Positions 29,401-38,479 are shown, counted from the stretch's first letter. The stretch: 64,000 bases of DNA from Lysobacter antibioticus (GCF_000731095.1 NZ_JMTZ01000021.1:62001-126000), one strand, 5' to 3'. Notes: generated by a model not told the origin, from the letters alone. A program made the numbers and translations.

Positions 29401-30408
29401 AAGCCGACCACCGCCGCCGCGGTACGCGTTAAAGAAGACGGCAAGGTCCTGGTCGAATGGCGTTGGGACGAGTTGTTCGATGCCTGGTGGTCGACCAGCC
29501 ATGCGTTGCAGAAGCTGCGCGACAACCCCGAGTGCGCCGACGAAGAGCGGGCGATCGCGCGCGACTTCAGCGCGCCGGGCCTCAAAACCAGGCTCAGCTT
29601 CGACACCGCCGAGGACGTCGCCGCGCCGTTCATCAACACCGGCGTGCGCCCGAAGGTAGCGATCCTGCGCGAGCAGGGCGTCAACGGCCAGATCGAAATG
29701 GCCGCGGCCTTCGACCGCGCCGGCTTCGAAGCCTTCGACGTGCACATGAGCGACCTGATCAGCGGCCGCTTCCAGCTCGAAGACTTCAAGGGCTTCGCCG
29801 CTTGCGGTGGCTTCAGCTACGGCGACGTGCTCGGTGCCGGCCGCGGTTGGGCGACCAGCATCCTCGAACGCAGCGCCCTGCGCGACGCCTTCGCCGCGTT
29901 CTTCGCCCGCGAAGACAGCTTCTCGCTCGGCGTCTGCAACGGCTGCCAGATGCTGGCCCAGCTCAAGCCGATCGTTCCCGGCGCCGAGCATTGGCCGGTG
30001 TTCCTGCGCAACCGCAGCGAACAGTTCGAGGCGCGTCTGGGCCTGCTGGAAGTGGCCGAATCGCCGTCGCTGTTCTTCCGCGGCATGGCCGGCTCGCGCA
30101 TCCCGGTCGCGGTCGCCCACGGCGAAGGCCAGGCCAGCTTCGCCAGCAACCTCGACCAGACCGCGGCCAACGTCTCGCTGCGCTACATCGACGGCGACGG
30201 CCGCATCGCCGACCGCTATCCGCTGAACCCGAACGGCTCGCCCGACGGCATCGCCGGCCTGACCAGCAACGACGGTCGCGCCACGATCCTGATGCCGCAC
30301 CCCGAGCGCACCCTGCGCAACGCCAACTTCAGCTGGTCGCCGCGCGACTGGAGCGGCGACTCGCCGTGGCTGCGCATGTTCCGCAATGCGCGGGTGTGGG
30401 TGGGGTAA
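26452..30408 (+). CDS. purL: Phosphoribosylformylglycinamidine synthase
   Basis: The 1318-residue single-chain enzyme performs the fourth step of purine synthesis, converting FGAR to FGAM with ATP and glutamine. In order it has an N-terminal PurS-like domain (about 1-160), a linker, two PurM-like synthetase halves (about 170-1000; [34 protein letters not shown]) and a C-terminal glutaminase domain (about 1060-1318) with the nucleophile in [10 protein letters not shown] and the His-Pro-Glu pair in [11 protein letters not shown]. The length fits the gammaproteobacterial type (E. coli 1295). A perfect terminator hairpin follows. Both neighbours are unrelated in function. Confidence 0.97.
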   Translation: MIVLEGHSALSSFRRERLQARLSALHPSIRLLDAWPVYWVEPDTGATPDDATLRRILQAEPHEAARSDAAVSRYVTPRLGTLSPWASKATELLRGAGQPVKRVERGTRYDLEGWPSDAATQGALAKVLHDPMTQSLLEARDDAAALFAVPARGELERIALDDLEAANSRLGLALADDEIGYLRERYAALGRTPSDVELMMFAQANSEHCRHKIFNASWTLEGREQPQSLFKMIKHTHAQTPENTLSAYSDNAAVVEGYPARRFRPQPGSQSYAAEAQIPSAFCIKVETHNHPTAIAPFPGASTGNGGEIRDEGATGRGGRPKAGLCGFSVSHLRIPTLPQPWEGERALNPRMAPALEIMLDGPLGAAAFNNEFGRPNLVGYFRSFELAEGQAGNARLARAYDKPIMLAGGLGAIDRVQVAKLGLKPGHAVIVLGGPAMLIGLGGGAASSVASGDSAEALDFASVQRDNPEMERRCQEVIDRCVALGEANPIDSAHDVGAGGLSNAIPELLHDSSLGGVIDLAKVPSDDPSLSPMQLWCNESQERYVLGLPADRVADFAAICERERCPFAVVGYATAEERLVVGYGATVESVYGENKIADADWAIDLPMDLLFGKPPKMHRDTRYPADAPWPALQWDGLDLHDAGLRVLAHPTVAAKNFLITIGDRTVGGLVARDQMIGPWQLPLADCAITLSDFDGHVGEAMAIGERTPLALLDAAAAARMAVGEAITNLCAAPVESLNRIKLSANWMAAASHPGEDALLFDAVKAVGLELCPELELSIPVGKDSLSMQAQWGSGENASKSVSPVSLIVSAFAPVVDVRQQLTPLLSRDTDSELWLIGLGAGKQRLGGSVLAQCHPEAGSDGGLPAFAGLPGEGARHETGVPDLDSPQRLRDFFELIRDAREAGLLLAYHDRSDGGAFAALSEMAFCSRLGLDISLDGWGEDPFRTLFNEELGAIVQIAAEDRAEFADLVARHGLIDCAQRIAKPTTAAAVRVKEDGKVLVEWRWDELFDAWWSTSHALQKLRDNPECADEERAIARDFSAPGLKTRLSFDTAEDVAAPFINTGVRPKVAILREQGVNGQIEMAAAFDRAGFEAFDVHMSDLISGRFQLEDFKGFAACGGFSYGDVLGAGRGWATSILERSALRDAFAAFFAREDSFSLGVCNGCQMLAQLKPIVPGAEHWPVFLRNRSEQFEARLGLLEVAESPSLFFRGMAGSRIPVAVAHGEGQASFASNLDQTAANVSLRYIDGDGRIADRYPLNPNGSPDGIAGLTSNDGRATILMPHPERTLRNANFSWSPRDWSGDSPWLRMFRNARVWVG

Positions 30409-30443
30409 GCCACGCGGCGAGGTCGTTCGATCGTTGTCTATAG

Positions 30444-30476
30444 AACGGACGCCCATTCGGGCGTCCGTTTGTTTTT
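30444..30476 (+). terminator. Rho-independent terminator of purL
   Basis: AACGGACGCCC (30444-30454) pairs perfectly with GGGCGTCCGTT (30459-30469) around ATTC, followed by TGTTTTT. The stem begins 35 bp after the purL stop codon. The stem's minus-strand reading also has T residues after it, so it may be bidirectional. Confidence 0.93.
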
Positions 30477-30809
30477 GTGCTCGGGCCGACTCGCCGGTAT
30501 CGTCTGGATCGACCGACAGCAGCGGTGTCACACATTACGGTGCGGTTGCGAGCGCGCGTCGCCAGTTAGCACAGCTCCGCTGCACCGGCATCGCCGGCCG
30601 ATGGCGCCCGCGCGAACAAAATGTGACTGATCCTTCAGTCCGTAACTGCCCCTGTTCATGAATCCGAAGCCCTGCGACTCGCGCCGGGCATCCTCGATCT
30701 CGCTTCGACGACTGTGCTTATCTCACCGACGCTCACCGGCGCTGTTCAGGGCTGGTCGAGACGGCGAATGAAACTGCTAAAGTCCGGGGATCACGCGCAG
30801 GAGGGTGAC
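30477..30809. other. Leader region of the type II secretion operon
   Basis: No gene is evident between the purL terminator and gspE. Because purL is terminated before it, the promoter of the whole secretion operon should lie here. I see no strong sigma70 match. An in-frame ATG at 30768 could start gspE 14 codons earlier, but the GTG at 30810 has the better ribosome site (AGGAGGGTGAC). Confidence 0.45.
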
Positions 30810-32561
30810 GTGAACGCAGTAGCCACATCCAACGAACCGAGCGCCAGCGCCTTACCGGCGGGGGACGCCCAAGCGGCGGTCGACATCCGCATCGTCGACG
30901 CCTTGCTGGCGAAGGGGCGCCTCAAGGAGCCCGACCTGGCGCGTGCGCGCCGGCTCCAGGAGGAGACCGGCGGCAGCCTGCTCGCGCTGTTGGCGCGGCT
31001 CGGGCTGGTGTCCGAGCGCGATCACGCCGAAACCGTGGCCGCGGCGCTGGAGCTGCCTTTGGTCAGCATCAAGGACGCGCCCGAGCTGCCGCCCGAGGGG
31101 GTGGCGCTGACGCCCAAGTTCATGAAGCAGTTCGCGGTCTGCCCGGTCGGCGAGGGCGAGCACCACGTCGACGTGCTGATGGCCGACCCGCAGGACATCT
31201 ACCAGCTCGACGCCCTGCGTCTGGCGACCCAGCGCGAGGTCCGTCCCTACGTGGCGCTGCGCTCGGAGGTCGGCGACCTGGTCGAGCGCTGGTACGGCCA
31301 GGGCCGCAGCGCGATGGGCGCGATCGTCGAAACCGCCGAGGGCGAGGGCGCGGGCGATCTCGACGACGTCGAGCATCTGCGCGACCTGGCTTCGGAAGCG
31401 CCGGTGATCCGGCTGGTCAACCTGGTGATCCAGCGCGCGGTCGAACTGCGCGCCTCGGACATCCACATCGAGCCGTTCGAGAACCGCCTGAAGGTGCGCT
31501 ACCGCGTCGACGGCGTGCTGGCCGAGGGCGAGAGCCCGCCGGCCAACCTCACCGCCGCGGTGATCAGCCGCATCAAGATCATGGCCAAGCTCAACATCGC
31601 CGAGCGCCGCCTGCCGCAGGACGGCCGCATCATGCTGCGGGTGCAGGGCAAGGAGCTCGACCTGCGCGTCAGCACCGTGCCGACCGCGCACGGCGAGTCG
31701 GTGGTGATGCGATTGCTCGACCGCGAGACGGTCGTGTTCGATTTCTACAAGCTCGGCTTCACCGACGAATTCCTGCCGCAGTTCCAGAAGGTGCTCGACC
31801 AGCCGCACGGCATCATGCTGGTGACCGGCCCGACCGGTTCGGGCAAGACCACCACCTTGTATACGGCGCTGAGCAAGCTCAACACCAGCGACGTCAAGAT
31901 CATCACCGTCGAAGACCCGGTCGAGTACCAGATCGAGGGCATCAACCAGATCCAGGCCAAGCCGCAGATCGGTCTCGACTTCTCGCATGCGCTGCGTTCG
32001 ATCGTCCGCCAAGACCCGGACATCATCATGATCGGCGAAATGCGCGACCTGGAGACCTGCCGCATCGCGATCCAGTCGGCGCTGACCGGCCACTTGGTGC
32101 TCAGCACGCTGCACACCAACAACGCCGCCGGCGGCATCACCCGCTTGCTCGACATGGGCGTCGAAGACTATCTGCTGACCTCGACCATCAACGGCATCCT
32201 GGCCCAGCGCCTGGTGCGCCGGCTCGAGCCGACCCATGCCGAGAAATACCTCGCCTCGCCCGAGGAAATCGACAAGTTCAACCTGCGCCGCTACCAACCC
32301 GAGGGCGACATCTACCTGTTCCGACCGCGCGGTTCGGCGCTGGCGCCGAGCGGTTACCACGGCCGCACCACGATCATGGAATTCCTGGTCATGAACGACG
32401 AACTGCGGCGTGCGGTGATGCGTCACGCCGGCATGGGCGAGATCGAACAGATCGCGCGCGACAGCGCAGGCATGCGCACCATGTACGAGGACGGCATCGT
32501 CAAGGCGCTCGCCGGCCAGACCACCATCGAGGAAGTGCTGCGGGTGACCGAGGATGCTTGA
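30810..32561 (+). CDS. gspE: Type II secretion ATPase
   Basis: The 583-residue cytoplasmic hexameric ATPase powers pseudopilus assembly of the T2SS (XpsE in Xanthomonas). It has an N-terminal domain (about 20-150) that binds GspL, then a T2SSE catalytic domain with Walker A GPTGSGKTTT (about 340-349), the Asp box and Walker B DPDIIMIGEMRD (402-413). The usual tetracysteine zinc motif of the C-terminal region is absent: near 480-520 the sequence LRRYQPEGDIYLFRPRG has no cysteine. The start is GTG with AGGAGGG five bases upstream. It is called GspE, not PilB, because the ten following genes are all T2SS genes. Confidence 0.95.
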   Translation: MNAVATSNEPSASALPAGDAQAAVDIRIVDALLAKGRLKEPDLARARRLQEETGGSLLALLARLGLVSERDHAETVAAALELPLVSIKDAPELPPEGVALTPKFMKQFAVCPVGEGEHHVDVLMADPQDIYQLDALRLATQREVRPYVALRSEVGDLVERWYGQGRSAMGAIVETAEGEGAGDLDDVEHLRDLASEAPVIRLVNLVIQRAVELRASDIHIEPFENRLKVRYRVDGVLAEGESPPANLTAAVISRIKIMAKLNIAERRLPQDGRIMLRVQGKELDLRVSTVPTAHGESVVMRLLDRETVVFDFYKLGFTDEFLPQFQKVLDQPHGIMLVTGPTGSGKTTTLYTALSKLNTSDVKIITVEDPVEYQIEGINQIQAKPQIGLDFSHALRSIVRQDPDIIMIGEMRDLETCRIAIQSALTGHLVLSTLHTNNAAGGITRLLDMGVEDYLLTSTINGILAQRLVRRLEPTHAEKYLASPEEIDKFNLRRYQPEGDIYLFRPRGSALAPSGYHGRTTIMEFLVMNDELRRAVMRHAGMGEIEQIARDSAGMRTMYEDGIVKALAGQTTIEEVLRVTEDA

Positions 32562-32564
32562 GAG

Positions 32565-32685
32565 CCGGGAATCGGGAATGGGGAGTCGGGAATCGTGGTC
32601 GTCCCGGCTGGTTCATTCCCCTGGCTTCGAAGTTCCGATGCTTTGGCCTTAACCGATTTTCGATTTTCCATTCCCGATTCCCGGC
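32565..32685. repeat. Inverted pair of GGGAATC repeats between gspE and gspF
   Basis: The left arm (32565-32597, CCGGGAATCGGGAATGGGGA...) and right arm (32653-32685, ending CATTCCCGATTCCCGGCC) are complementary over most of their length. They fill the interval between the gspE stop (32561) and the gspF ATG (32690). The right arm ends four bases before that ATG, so it covers the place of the ribosome site. Confidence 0.85.
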
Positions 32686-32689
32686 CTTT

Positions 32690-33907
32690 ATGCCCCTCTA
32701 CCACTACAAAGCCCTGAACGCGCGCGGTGAGCTGCTCGATGGCCAGATGGAGGCCGCGAGCGGCACCGAAGTCGTGCAGCGCCTGCAGGAGCAGGGGCAT
32801 CTGCCGGTCGAGGCCAAGCTGGCCTCGGAAGCGGGTGCGTCTTCGTCGTGGAAGGCCTTGTTCAAGCCCAAGCCCTTCACCGGGGCGCGGCTGGTGCAGT
32901 TCACCCAACAGTTGTCGACCTTGCTCGGCGCCGGTCAGCCGCTGGACCGCGCGCTGACCATCCTGCTCGACCTGCCCGAGGACGACACCGCCAAGAGCAC
33001 GGTCGCCGACATTCGCGACGCGGTGCGCGGCGGCACCTCGCTGTCGGTCGCGCTGGAGCGCCAGCACGGCACCTTCTCGCGCCTGTACATCAACATGGTC
33101 CGGGCCGGCGAGGCCGGCGGCAATCTGCACGAAACCCTGTCGCGGCTCGACGACTACCTCGAACGCAGCCGCGTGCTGCAGGGCCGGGTCATCAATGCGC
33201 TGATCTATCCGGCGATCCTGATGGTCATGGTCGGCCTCAGTTTGATGTTCCTGCTCGGTTACGTGGTGCCGCAGTTCGGCGCGATGTACGAAAGCCTCGA
33301 CGCCGAGCTGCCGATGTTCACCCAGGTGGTGTTGTGGCTCGGCCTGTTCGTGCGCGACTGGTGGATCGTGTTGATCGCGATTCCCGCGCTCGGCTTCCTC
33401 TGGTTCGATCGCAAGCGCCGCGACCCGGCGTTCCGCGAGGCGCTCGATGCCTGGCTGCTCAAGCGTAAGTTCGTCGGCCCGCTGATCGCCAAGATCGAGA
33501 CCGCGCGCCTGGCGCGCACCCTCGGCACTCTGGTACGCAACGGCGTGCCGTTGATGACGGCGATCGGCATCGGCCGCAACGTGCTCAACAACCGCATCCT
33601 CGCCGCCGACGTCGATGCCGCCGGCGAAGACGTCAAGAACGGCGTCGCCCTGTCGACCGCGCTCGGCAAGGGCAAGCGTTTCCCGCGCCTGGCCCTGCAG
33701 ATGATCCAGGTCGGCGAGGAGTCCGGCGCGCTCGACGCGATGCTGATGAAGACCGCCGAGACCTTCGAGCAGGACACCGGCATGGCCCTGGACCGCATGC
33801 TCGCCGCCTTGGTTCCGGTGGTGACCGTGGTCCTGGCCGGCGTCGTCGCCACGGTCGTGATGGCGGTGCTGCTGCCGCTGTACGACCTGACCAATGCGAT
33901 CGGTTGA
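32690..33907 (+). CDS. gspF: Type II secretion inner-membrane platform protein
   Basis: The 405-residue polytopic protein forms the platform that interacts with GspE and GspL. It has two homologous T2SSF domains (about 70-195 and 270-395), each with a cytoplasmic helical bundle and one or two membrane segments (about 170-190, 220-240, 370-395). The start MPLYHYKALNARGELLDGQM is the family norm. No Shine-Dalgarno is visible because the preceding bases belong to a repeat arm. The gene follows gspE after 128 bp. Confidence 0.95.
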   Translation: MPLYHYKALNARGELLDGQMEAASGTEVVQRLQEQGHLPVEAKLASEAGASSSWKALFKPKPFTGARLVQFTQQLSTLLGAGQPLDRALTILLDLPEDDTAKSTVADIRDAVRGGTSLSVALERQHGTFSRLYINMVRAGEAGGNLHETLSRLDDYLERSRVLQGRVINALIYPAILMVMVGLSLMFLLGYVVPQFGAMYESLDAELPMFTQVVLWLGLFVRDWWIVLIAIPALGFLWFDRKRRDPAFREALDAWLLKRKFVGPLIAKIETARLARTLGTLVRNGVPLMTAIGIGRNVLNNRILAADVDAAGEDVKNGVALSTALGKGKRFPRLALQMIQVGEESGALDAMLMKTAETFEQDTGMALDRMLAALVPVVTVVLAGVVATVVMAVLLPLYDLTNAIG

Positions 33908-34135
33908 GCATGGCGATGTCCGCGCTTGCCTGTCCTCGCCCCGGGGCGCCCGTTCACGCCGTGCGCTTGAACGCCGGCTGTACCGGGGCCGGATTCGCGC
34001 GAACTTCGCCGATCGGCGCGGAACAGAATCCTATGCATCTTCGGATGCGAACGGCCGGACTCGACCCCGTTGCCATCGTTCGTCCGTTGAAGCACAACGT
34101 CTGTCCAGAACCCACCACTATGGATGATCACTGAG
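33908..34135. other. 228-bp interval between gspF and gspG
   Basis: This is the second sizeable gap in an operon whose later genes mostly overlap. Two overlapping plus-strand frames (about 33894-34134) have no recognisable features, and I see no clear promoter or hairpin. A separate promoter for gspG would make sense, because the major pseudopilin is needed in excess. Confidence 0.35.
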
Positions 34136-34570
34136 ATGCGCAATCCCCGTTCGATTACCCGTTCCCCGTCTCCGGCCGGCCAGCGCGGTATGAGCCTGAT
34201 CGAGATCATCATCGTGATCGTGCTGATCGGCGCAGTTCTCGCCTTCGTCGGCAACCGCGTGCTGGGCGGCAAGGACCGCGGCGACTACAACCTCGCCAAG
34301 GGCCAGGTGCAGACCCTCGCCGGCAAGATCGACTCGTTCCAGATGGACACCGGCCGCCTGCCGGGTTCGCTCGAGGAACTGGTCAAGCAGCCGGCCGACG
34401 CCAACGGTTGGTTGGGGCCGTACGCCAAGGAAACCGAGTTGAAGGACCCTTGGGGTCATGCCATCGAGTACCGCCAGCCCGGCGAAAGCGGTCCCTACGA
34501 CCTGGTCAGCTTCGGCAAGGACGGCAAGGCCGGCGGCAGCAGCGTCGACGGCGACATCAAGAACAACTGA
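34136..34570 (+). CDS. gspG: Type II secretion major pseudopilin
   Basis: The 144-residue precursor of the major pseudopilin has a leader cleaved by prepilin peptidase at G18|M19 (QRG|MSLIEIIIV), with the conserved Glu at +5 (E23). The hydrophobic helix extends to about residue 40. The C-terminal part has the calcium-binding region typical of GspG (GPYAKETELKDPWGHAIEYR, SGPYDLVSFGKDGKAGG). An alternative ATG at 34124 would add four residues to the leader. Polymerisation of this protein builds the pseudopilus. Confidence 0.95.
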   Translation: MRNPRSITRSPSPAGQRGMSLIEIIIVIVLIGAVLAFVGNRVLGGKDRGDYNLAKGQVQTLAGKIDSFQMDTGRLPGSLEELVKQPADANGWLGPYAKETELKDPWGHAIEYRQPGESGPYDLVSFGKDGKAGGSSVDGDIKNN

Positions 34571-34583
34571 GTAAGCGCCTGCG

Positions 34584-35156
34584 ATGAAACGCCTGCGGCA
34601 CAGGCCCTCCGCCGGAGGGCGGGGGGACCGGGCCGGGGCGAACGCCGTCCGGTGCGCTCCTGCGTGCGTCGTGCGCGCGAGCCGCGCAGGCGGCGCGCCG
34701 CGGCCGGCCGCGGTGCGCGGCATGTCGCTGCTGGAAATGCTGTTGGTGATCGCCCTGATCGCGGCGATCGGCGTGTTGACCGTCGGCATGATGAGCGGTG
34801 GCATGAGCGGCATGCAGCTGCGCTCGGCGTCCAAGGAAATCGCCTCGCAACTGCGCTATACGCGCAGCCAGGCGATCTCGACCGGACGTTCGCAGAAGTT
34901 CACCATCGATCCGGCCGCGCGCACCTGGACCGCGCCGAACGGGCGCAATGGGGATATTCCCAAGGCGGTTGGAGTGACCTTCACCGGCGCGCGCGAAGTG
35001 CAGCCGCGACGCGGCGAGGGCGCAATCGTGTTCTTCGCCGACGGCGCGTCCACCGGCGGGCGGATCAAGCTCAACGTCAAGCAGGCGGCGTGGAACGTCG
35101 ATGTCGCCTGGCTGACCGGCGAGGTCAAGCTCAAGCGCGGCGAGGCGCCGCGATGA
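34584..35156 (+). CDS. gspH: Type II secretion minor pseudopilin
   Basis: The 190-residue precursor has the pseudopilin cleavage site VRG|MSLLEML (G46|M47, Glu at E51) and a GspH-type beta-rich C-terminus. Its leader of 46 residues is much longer than the usual 5-30 and is Arg/Ala/Gly-rich. Internal GTG codons, for example at the VVRASRAGG stretch, would give leaders of about 16-17 residues and may be the true start. GspH caps or initiates the pseudopilus with I, J and K. The stop overlaps the gspI start (ATGA). Confidence 0.9.
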   Translation: MKRLRHRPSAGGRGDRAGANAVRCAPACVVRASRAGGAPRPAAVRGMSLLEMLLVIALIAAIGVLTVGMMSGGMSGMQLRSASKEIASQLRYTRSQAISTGRSQKFTIDPAARTWTAPNGRNGDIPKAVGVTFTGAREVQPRRGEGAIVFFADGASTGGRIKLNVKQAAWNVDVAWLTGEVKLKRGEAPR

Positions 35157-35641
35157 GCGCGCGCGCGCGGTCCGCCGCCTCGGCCGGCTCTTTGCGCCGT
35201 CTCGGCGCGCTGCGTAGCGCGCCGTCGTCGCGTCAACGCGGCTATACCTTGCTGGAAGTGATCGTCGCCTTCGCCCTGTTGGCGATGGCGCTGACTCTGT
35301 TGCTCGGCACCTTGTCCGGCGCGACGCGGCAAGTGCGCTGGTCCAGCGACGCCGGCCGCGCCGCCTTGTATGCGCAATCGCTGATGGACCAGGTCGGGGT
35401 CGGGCAACCGCTCAAGCCCGGCCAACGCAGCGGCGAGTTCGAGAACGGCCGCTATCGCTGGACCCTCGGCGTGGCGCAGTGGCGCGATCCCATGCCGGCG
35501 TCCTCGCAGCCGATCGATCCGAATGCGATGCGCTTGTTCGAGGTCCAACTCGCGGTGGAGTGGGGCGAGGGCGGCGGCGGTCGGCGCCTGCTGCTGCGCA
35601 CCCTGCGCAGCGCGGCCGCCTCCAACGAGGTGCAGTTCTGA
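35153..35641 (+). CDS. gspI: Type II secretion minor pseudopilin
   Basis: The 162-residue precursor has cleavage site QRG|YTLLEVIVAFALL (G30|Y31, Glu at E35), a hydrophobic helix to about 52 and the GspI ending (LLRTLRSA). With GspJ and GspK it forms the trimeric pseudopilus tip. The first aromatic residue after cleavage is Tyr rather than the more common Phe or Met, which prepilin peptidases accept. The gene overlaps both neighbours: ATGA with gspH and TGATG with gspJ. Confidence 0.93.
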   Translation: MSARARSAASAGSLRRLGALRSAPSSRQRGYTLLEVIVAFALLAMALTLLLGTLSGATRQVRWSSDAGRAALYAQSLMDQVGVGQPLKPGQRSGEFENGRYRWTLGVAQWRDPMPASSQPIDPNAMRLFEVQLAVEWGEGGGGRRLLLRTLRSAAASNEVQF

Positions 35642-36324
35642 TGGCGCGCGCGGCGAGCCCGGTGCGGAACCTGCCGGCGCGCCGCGGTGCGCGCGGTTTC
35701 ACCCTGATCGAAGTGCTGTTGGCGATGGTCTTGCTGGTCGCCGGCCTGACCCTGGCCTTCGCGACCTTGTCGGCGGCGACCAAGACCGCCGCGCGCGGCG
35801 AGGCCCTTGCCCACCGCAGCGAACGCGAACGCGCGGTCGAGGGTTTCCTGCGCAAGCGCATCGCCGCCACCCGGCCGATTCCGTTCGCGTTCGATCAGAG
35901 CACCGCGGTGCCGCAGCGCTTCGTCGGCGAACCCGACCGTCTGCGTTTCGTCGCCGACCTGCCCGATTACCTGGGCCAGGGCGGGCCGTACCTGCACGAC
36001 TTCGTGATCGAAGGTGATGGCGATCAGGCCCGCATCCTGTTGTCCTTGTCGATGGTGCTGGCCGGCGAAACCATCAAGGAGGCACGCGAGCGTCCGCCCG
36101 AGCTATTGGTCGAAGGCTTGAAGTCGGCGCGCTTCCGTTACCGTTCAATGGACCCGCAACGCGGCGAACTCGGGGAGTGGCAGGAGCGCTGGCAGACGCC
36201 GGAGCAACTGCCCTTGTTCGTCGAAGTCACACTCACCGACCGCGACGGCCGTGCCTGGCCGCCGCTGGTGGTGGCCCTGCCGCTGGCCAGCGCGACGGCC
36301 GGCGGCTTCGTGCCGGAGCTGTGA
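35641..36324 (+). CDS. gspJ: Type II secretion minor pseudopilin
   Basis: The 227-residue precursor has cleavage site ARG|FTLIEVLLAMVLL (G19|F20, Glu at E24). Its body is beta-rich with RFRYRSMDP and FVEVTLTDRDGRAWPPLVVALPL, consistent with GspJ. It is a component of the pseudopilus tip. The start ATG shares one base with the gspI stop and its own stop overlaps the gspK start. Confidence 0.93.
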   Translation: MARAASPVRNLPARRGARGFTLIEVLLAMVLLVAGLTLAFATLSAATKTAARGEALAHRSERERAVEGFLRKRIAATRPIPFAFDQSTAVPQRFVGEPDRLRFVADLPDYLGQGGPYLHDFVIEGDGDQARILLSLSMVLAGETIKEARERPPELLVEGLKSARFRYRSMDPQRGELGEWQERWQTPEQLPLFVEVTLTDRDGRAWPPLVVALPLASATAGGFVPEL

Positions 36325-37310
36325 TGAGGACGGTGCGAGCAACGATGACGACGGCAGACGGCATCGCGCGGCGCGCGGCGCAGCGGCCGGTCTGCGTTGG
36401 AAAACGTCGCGATGCGACAACCGCGTCCCGGCGATCGCGTGGTGCGGCGCTGCTTTTGGTGCTGTGGGTGATCGCTCTGCTGACTGCGCTGATTGGCGCA
36501 TTCGCGTTGTCGGCACGCACCGAGAACTTGCAAGGGCGGGTGCTGGTGCGCGGCCTGGTCGCGCAGAACGCCGCCCGGGCCGGGCTCGAGTACGCGATGA
36601 CGCGAGTCGCGATGACCGACTCCAAGCTGCAGTGGCAGCCCGATGGGCGCCCGAACCCGTGGCGCTTCGGCGAGGCCAAGCTCGAGATCAAGATCGTCGA
36701 CGAGAACGGCAAGGTCGACCTCAATCAGGGCGATTTCGCCTTGTTGACCGCGTTGATCCAGGGCGTCGGCGGGATGGAGCAGGGCGAGGCCGCGCGCCTG
36801 GCCGCGGCCATCCTCGACTGGCGCGATGCCGACACCTTGACCCAACCCGCAGGCGGCGCCGAAGACGCCGACTATGCGTCCGCCGGCCGCCCTTACGGCG
36901 CCAAGGATGCCGAATTCGAAAGCGTTGCGGAGTTGGAACAAGTGCTGGGCATGACGCCGGCCTTGTATGCCAAGATCGAGCCGCTGGTCACGGTTTACAG
37001 CGGTCGCACGCGCCCGGAGCCGGCGTTCGCAGCGAAGGAAGTATTGGATGCTATGGGAATGAACGGCGCCCAGCTCGTAGAGCAACGGCGCAGAACGCCG
37101 CCCGGGTCACAGTTGACGGGTGCGCAAGTCGGCGGCGAACTCGCTGGTCTCGTCGGCGAACGCAGCGGCACCTATAGTATCGACAGCCATGCACGGCTAG
37201 CGGATGGCCGTGAATCGGTATTGCGAGTGGTTGTGCGTGCAGGGGGGAGTTCCGTTCCCGGAATGGCCTATACACCGCTGCGTTGGGAGGAGGGAGCTTC
37301 GTCACGATGA
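36324..37310 (+). CDS. gspK: Type II secretion minor pseudopilin, tip protein
   Basis: The 328-residue precursor has leader cleavage at SRRSRG|AALLLVLWVI (G40|A41). As is usual for GspK, the +5 Glu is absent (Leu). The large inserted domain (about 90-250) includes IKIVDENGKVDLNQ and ILDWRDAD, the helical region of GspK. A C-terminal domain follows (YSIDSHARL...VVVRAG). It sits at the pilus tip and the missing Glu is thought to stop further growth. The start overlaps gspJ and the stop overlaps gspL. Confidence 0.93.
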   Translation: MRTVRATMTTADGIARRAAQRPVCVGKRRDATTASRRSRGAALLLVLWVIALLTALIGAFALSARTENLQGRVLVRGLVAQNAARAGLEYAMTRVAMTDSKLQWQPDGRPNPWRFGEAKLEIKIVDENGKVDLNQGDFALLTALIQGVGGMEQGEAARLAAAILDWRDADTLTQPAGGAEDADYASAGRPYGAKDAEFESVAELEQVLGMTPALYAKIEPLVTVYSGRTRPEPAFAAKEVLDAMGMNGAQLVEQRRRTPPGSQLTGAQVGGELAGLVGERSGTYSIDSHARLADGRESVLRVVVRAGGSSVPGMAYTPLRWEEGASSR

Positions 37311-38479
37311 ACTCGCAGGTTGCCGAAAGCCGGTTGGGGGAAAACCGGTTCAGACGTTTAAGCGCGCGCTTCGCACCCGGAGCGGGCGGCTTCTTCTCGT
37401 GGTGGGGACGCACCCTGGCCTCGTGGTTGCCGTTGCGCATGCGCCAGGCCTTGGGCGTGGATCGCGGCCGTTTACTATTGCAGGTCGACGGCGACAGCGT
37501 GCACCTGCGTCTGCAGCAGGCCAACGAGGTGCGCGACTTGGCCGTGCTGCCGAGCCTGGCCGATTTGAATGCGCCGGCCGGGGCCATCGCCGCCGATCCG
37601 CTGGCGCCGTTGCTGCCGCCGCGTGTCGGCGAATTGCCGCGCTGGCTGCTGTTGCCGCCGGCCGCGAGCCTGCGTCGGCGCCTGACCTTGCCGGCCGCCG
37701 CGGCCGACCGCCTGCGCGACGTGGTCGGTTTCGAGATCGACCGCCAGACCCCTTTCACCGCCGACGCCGTCGCCTACGACGCGCGCGTGCTGGCCCGCCG
37801 CGACGGCGACGGCCAGCTCGACGCCGAATTGGTGGCGGTGCCGCGCCAGTCGCTGGACCCGCAGCTCGTCGCGATCGGGCCGCTGGCCTCGACCCTGTCC
37901 GGGATCGAGGTCGCCGGCGCCGACGGCGTGCCGCTCGGGGTCAACCTGCTGCCGCCGTCGCAGCGCCGTACCCGCAGCGACCCCTTCCGTTACTGGAACC
38001 TGGCCCTGGCCGCGGTCGCGCTGTTCGCGCTCGCCGCCGCGATGTGGCAGGTGCTCGAGAACCGCCGCGCGGCCACCCAGACCTTGCAGCAGACCATCGC
38101 CAAGAACGCCAACGCCGCGCGTCAGGCAGCGACCCAGCGCCAGTTGCTGGTCGACTTGATCGACGGCCAGGCCTTCCTCGACCGCACCCGCGCCGCGCGC
38201 CCAAGCACGGTCGAGGTGATCGACGAACTCAGCCGCCGCTTGCCCGATTCGACCTATCTGGAGAAGCTCGCGATCGAGGACGAAAGCCTGCTGATGATCG
38301 GCCTGAGCCGCGAGGCTTCGTCGCTGATCGGCAAGTTGCAGGGCACCAAGCTGTGGCGCTCGCCGGCCCTGACCGGTGCGGTCCAGCCCGACCCGGCGAC
38401 GAGCCGCGACCGTTTCACCCTGACCGCCGAGATCGGACCGCCCAAGCAGCAGACCCCGGAGGCCGCGCGTGAGCAGTAA
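37307..38479 (+). CDS. gspL: Type II secretion platform protein GspL
   Basis: The 390-residue bitopic protein has an N-terminal cytoplasmic actin-like domain (about 50-215; LLLPPAASLRRRLTLP, EIDRQTPF), one membrane segment (about 229-249) and a periplasmic ferredoxin-like PilN domain (about 300-380). It recruits GspE to the membrane and pairs with GspM. The N-terminal region is relatively diverged from E. coli GspL but fits the xanthomonad XpsL. It starts within the gspK stop and its end overlaps gspM by 11 bp. Confidence 0.9.
   Translation: MNSQVAESRLGENRFRRLSARFAPGAGGFFSWWGRTLASWLPLRMRQALGVDRGRLLLQVDGDSVHLRLQQANEVRDLAVLPSLADLNAPAGAIAADPLAPLLPPRVGELPRWLLLPPAASLRRRLTLPAAAADRLRDVVGFEIDRQTPFTADAVAYDARVLARRDGDGQLDAELVAVPRQSLDPQLVAIGPLASTLSGIEVAGADGVPLGVNLLPPSQRRTRSDPFRYWNLALAAVALFALAAAMWQVLENRRAATQTLQQTIAKNANAARQAATQRQLLVDLIDGQAFLDRTRAARPSTVEVIDELSRRLPDSTYLEKLAIEDESLLMIGLSREASSLIGKLQGTKLWRSPALTGAVQPDPATSRDRFTLTAEIGPPKQQTPEAAREQ

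Noticed and set aside
24730-30531. A 1933-codon minus-strand open frame across purL
   Set aside because: It is antisense to purL, which is complete and has all family motifs. High GC leaves long opposite-strand frames without stops. The translation is rich in Arg, Gly, Asp and His and matches nothing.
30810-32561. Type IV pilus ATPase PilB
   Set aside because: The missing zinc motif raised the question, but the ten genes that follow form a complete T2SS operon.
33904-34134. Small genes between gspF and gspG
   Set aside because: Two overlapping frames of 76-77 codons are open, but composition is unlike the neighbouring genes and no start signal is visible.
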